A stretch of DNA of 64,000 nt. Source: B25-G16 sp964549945. Its GTDB lineage: Bacteria; Desulfobacterota; DSM-4660; Desulfatiglandales; B25-G16. Below are positions 62,201 to 64,000 of the stretch, one piece after another (within the stretch, counting starts at the first letter, position 1; each line of letters starts with the position of its first letter). The stretch covers positions 28,555 through 92,554 of the forward strand of contig CAZJXD010000009.1 of NCBI GenBank assembly GCA_964549945.1, written 5' to 3'. The position numbers and the translations under genes were made by a program. The notes under the pieces were generated by a model that worked only from the letters and a program-made list of their open reading frames with translations, did no database searches and was not told the origin of the DNA.

Positions 62201-62582
62201 TTTCAGCATCCTAGCCACCCATGGTACCTCCCAATACCTCAATGGCCTCGGCATTCCAAATCGGCCTGCAAAGAAGATCGCCCAGGGACGGCCCCATGTA
62301 GTCGACCATATCAAGAATGGCGAAATACAGCTGGTGATTAACACGCCTTCCGGCGTGGAAAGCGCAGGCGGTTCCCATCACATCAGACGTGCCGTAATCC
62401 AGTACGGGATCCCCTATGCCACCACCCTGTCGGGCGCGGCAGCTATGACATGGGGCATTGAGGCCCTGAGAAGAGGAGACCTGGCTGTCATGCCCCTCCA
62501 GGAGTACCATAGGCAAATAAACTGTCCTTCCTCCCTGCCCCCTTTGGCTCATGAACCCAGTGCCATAAGGTGTGCGCAATGA
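59292..62582 (+). CDS. carB: Carbamoyl-phosphate synthase large subunit
   Basis: Full-length 1096-residue enzyme. Two homologous ATP-grasp synthetase halves are visible: GSGPIIISQACEFDYSGTQA near 15 and GGGPNRIGQGIEFDYCCVQA near 572. NPRVSRSSALASKATG and NPRASRTVPFVSKATG are the paired ATP-grasp ends. The oligomerisation domain is about 415-560 and the allosteric MGS-like domain about 955-1080 (LATHGTSQYL, VINTPSG). It is the intact counterpart of the wrecked fragment at 16035. Its stop overlaps the purF start in ATGA. Confidence 0.96.
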   Translation: MPKRNDIAKILIIGSGPIIISQACEFDYSGTQACKALKEEGFEVVLVNSNPATIMTDPEMADHTYIEPITPEMVSMIIERERPHALLPTLGGQTGLNTAFQVAEMGILEKYHVEMIGASKEAIKKAEDRDLFREAMKRIGLRVPRSGIAHDMEAAREIADRIGYPIIVRPSFTLGGTGGGVAFNREYLEKLAARGLDASLINEIMLEESVIGWKEFELEVMRDKKDNVVIICSIENLDPMGVHTGDSITVAPAQTLSDNEYQRMRDAAIEVIREIGVETGGSNIQFAVNPENGDMVVIEMNPRVSRSSALASKATGFPIAKIAAKLAVGYTLDELPNDITRETLASFEPTIDYCVVKIPRWTFEKFPDTDDYLTTSMKSVGEVMAIGRTFKEALQKGLRSLEIGRFGLGADGRNGAEGNRVSLAIDELKGKLANPNSERLFYIRYAINAGMDRETIHALTGIDPWFLHQIEQITRLEGEIIAAGPPLSPELIERSKAFGFSDVQIAHLLETEEDEIRAFRKGLGVVPVYKLVDTCAAEFEARTPYYYSTYEQESEARISQGKKVMILGGGPNRIGQGIEFDYCCVQAAFALKEEGLESIMVNSNPETVSTDYDTSDKLYFEPLTKEDVLNIVEVERPMGVIVQFGGQTPLNLSSSLYEAGVPILGTPPESIALAENREFFKEFLKKLRLRQPDNGIAIDVNEALSVAERIGYPVMVRPSYVLGGRAMKIVYDRQTLEEFILKALLASPDHPILIDKFLEDAVEIDVDAISDGNTTVIGGIMEHIEEAGIHSGDSACVLPPQSLLPGTVERIKQSAKLIAGELKVVGLLNIQFAIKGGELFVLEVNPRASRTVPFVSKATGVPLAKLATKIMLGRSLKELGFIHEPEPGHVSVKESVFPFNRFPGVDIILGPEMKSTGEVMGIDEEFGKAFAKSQLAAGQLLPTKGTVFVSVKDADKPKVYPSVKRLYEMGFSILATHGTSQYLNGLGIPNRPAKKIAQGRPHVVDHIKNGEIQLVINTPSGVESAGGSHHIRRAVIQYGIPYATTLSGAAAMTWGIEALRRGDLAVMPLQEYHRQINCPSSLPPLAHEPSAIRCAQ

Positions 62583-63976
62583 AACGGCGTCCCGGACCAA
62601 GAGAGTCATGCGGCGTCTTTGGAGTGTTCGGCCACGAGGACGCCGCGAAGCTGACCTATTTTGGGCTCTACGCCCTCCAGCACAGGGGCCAGGAAAGCGC
62701 GGGCATAGTGAGCTCCACGGGGAAATCGATCTTTGAACACAAGGGCATGGGCTTGGTGCCAGATGTATTCAATGAGGATGCCTTAAATGGACTACAGGGC
62801 CATATCGCAGTTGGCCATGTGAGATACTCGACAACCGGCTCTTCTGTTGCCAAGAATGCCCAACCATTTGTCGCATTCCATACAGGCAGACCCCTTGTGA
62901 TCGCCCACAACGGGAACCTTACCAACGCGAAAAAGCTAAGGGGCACGCTTGAAAAAAAGGGCTCCATCTTTCAAACTACCATTGACAGCGAGATCATCAT
63001 TCACCTGTTGACCCAGGATATACAGCGAGGGATTGAAGAGGCACTGATCAAGGCGCTTTTTAAAATAGAAGGCGCCTATTCCTGTGTGCTGATGACCAAA
63101 GACAGGCTCATTGCCTTCCGGGATCCCAATGGGTTCAGGCCCCTGTGTCTGGGGCTGCTCGATGAAGGGTATATCGTGTCTTCGGAGACGTGCGCCCTTG
63201 ACTTGATAGGCGCACGATATGTCAGGGATATTGATCCCGGGGAGATACTGATTATATCAGAAGGCGGCCTGAAATCGATACGGCCTTTTCCGGAGCGCAG
63301 AAAAACCCATTGCATCTTCGAATACATCTACTTTGCCAGGCCCGACAGCAATATCTTTGGTCAAAATGTATATGCGGTAAGAAAAAAACTCGGCAAGAAA
63401 TTGGCCCAGGAATATCAAATCAAGGCCGACTTTGCCATGCCATTCCCCGACTCCGGAAACTACGCTGCCATAGGTTTCTGTCAGGAGTCCGGCATACCCC
63501 TGGAGATGGGGGTCATCAGGAACCACTACGTGGGCAGGACATTCATTGAGCCCATACAGTCCATGCGAGACTTCGGGGTAAAAGTGAAACTCAATCCGGT
63601 GAAGGAGATCCTGAACCAGAAGAGGGTGGTGATCGTTGAGGACTCGATCATACGGGGCACCACGAGCAGACTGAGGATCAAGGCCCTGCGAGAGGCGGGA
63701 GCCTGGGAGATCCACATGGTGGTAAGCTGCCCCCCTCACAGGTATCCTTGCTACTACGGTATCGATTTTTCAACCCAGGGAGAGCTCATCGCCTCCCAGC
63801 ACTCCGTTGATGAGATCAAGAACTTTATCGGCCTGGACAGCCTTTGCTATCTAAGCCTCCCCGGGATGCTCGAAGCCGCAGGCCTTGGAGAAAACAACTT
63901 CTGCCTCGCCTGTTTCAACGGCGAGTACCCCGTTCAACCCAGAGGTGAGTTCTCAAAGCTATATCTCGAGTCCTGA
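62579..63976 (+). CDS. purF: Amidophosphoribosyltransferase
   Basis: First step of purine synthesis: PRPP plus glutamine to phosphoribosylamine. 465 residues from the ATG at 62579. A ten-residue propeptide precedes Cys11 in ESCGVFGVFG. GHVRYSTTGSS and AHNGNLTN retain all glutaminase residues; VEDSIIRGTTS is the PRPP site; HCIFEYIYFARPDS, CPPHRYPCYYGID and CLACFNGEYP carry the 4Fe-4S cysteines of the Bacillus type. The longer GTG start at 62570 is unnecessary. No gene is visible in the last 24 bases of the window. Confidence 0.96.
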   Translation: MKRRPGPRESCGVFGVFGHEDAAKLTYFGLYALQHRGQESAGIVSSTGKSIFEHKGMGLVPDVFNEDALNGLQGHIAVGHVRYSTTGSSVAKNAQPFVAFHTGRPLVIAHNGNLTNAKKLRGTLEKKGSIFQTTIDSEIIIHLLTQDIQRGIEEALIKALFKIEGAYSCVLMTKDRLIAFRDPNGFRPLCLGLLDEGYIVSSETCALDLIGARYVRDIDPGEILIISEGGLKSIRPFPERRKTHCIFEYIYFARPDSNIFGQNVYAVRKKLGKKLAQEYQIKADFAMPFPDSGNYAAIGFCQESGIPLEMGVIRNHYVGRTFIEPIQSMRDFGVKVKLNPVKEILNQKRVVIVEDSIIRGTTSRLRIKALREAGAWEIHMVVSCPPHRYPCYYGIDFSTQGELIASQHSVDEIKNFIGLDSLCYLSLPGMLEAAGLGENNFCLACFNGEYPVQPRGEFSKLYLES

Positions 63977-64000
63977 TGTATACTATCATTCCGCCTCGCC

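Overview
The window looks like a chromosomal segment of an anaerobic, probably Desulfobacterota-like (deltaproteobacterial) bacterium. This taxonomic guess is an inference. It rests on a MetV/MetF methylene-tetrahydrofolate reductase next to an MvhD-type Fe-S protein, a tungsten aldehyde:ferredoxin oxidoreductase (AOR), TRAP and Liv transporters, a class of large NAD-glutamate dehydrogenase, and the absence of obvious aerobic respiration genes. No rRNA, tRNA or CRISPR array was seen.

Layout. (1) 1-1652, minus: an edge-truncated ArnT-like membrane glycosyltransferase. (2) 2167-19399, plus: a run of nitrogen and glutamine enzymes: large glutamate dehydrogenase, guaA, hisH, glmM, a giant GlmS-like protein, an unrecognised protein, a GAF-ANTAR regulator, a wrecked carB fragment, a PurF paralogue and nadE. 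(3) 18884-45943: a 26.6-kb block bounded by two identical 487-bp direct copies of the nadE 3' end. It carries a transposase fragment, an iron alcohol dehydrogenase, a TRAP transporter, two complete Liv ABC transporters, a DUF6282-type hydrolase, a lactonase-like protein, and a minus-strand catabolic operon led by a GntR regulator (LeuC-like, LeuD-like, isocitrate-dehydrogenase-like, cupin, AOR, MmgE/PrpD, C_GCAxxG_C_C protein). Its left edge is full of broken gntR and dctP pieces. (4) 46190-49155: NHL protein, molybdopterin-oxidoreductase scrap, MBL hydrolase, zinc-ribbon protein. (5) 49497-57159: MvhD-MetV-MetF followed by a split glutamate synthase. (6) 57290-63976: hisF, carA, carB, purF.

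Outside the repeat-bounded block the backbone is unusually rich in glutamine-consuming enzymes: GuaA, HisH, GlmS-like, PurF paralogue, NadE, glutamate synthase glutaminase, CarA and PurF, with partners HisF and CarB, plus glutamate dehydrogenase. An ANTAR (RNA-binding antiterminator) protein sits among them. A decayed carB next to a PurF paralogue at 16 kb mirrors the intact carB-purF pair at 59-64 kb, which suggests an old duplication.

The repeat-bounded block reads as a self-contained uptake and oxidation module for organic acids. The GntR gene and the left edge carry matching long AT-rich palindromes. The perfect direct repeats suggest recent single-crossover (Campbell-type) integration of a circle, or an assembly join across a repeat; both must be tested. 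Several start codons are chosen from ribosome-binding sites rather than the longest frame, and these choices are noted.
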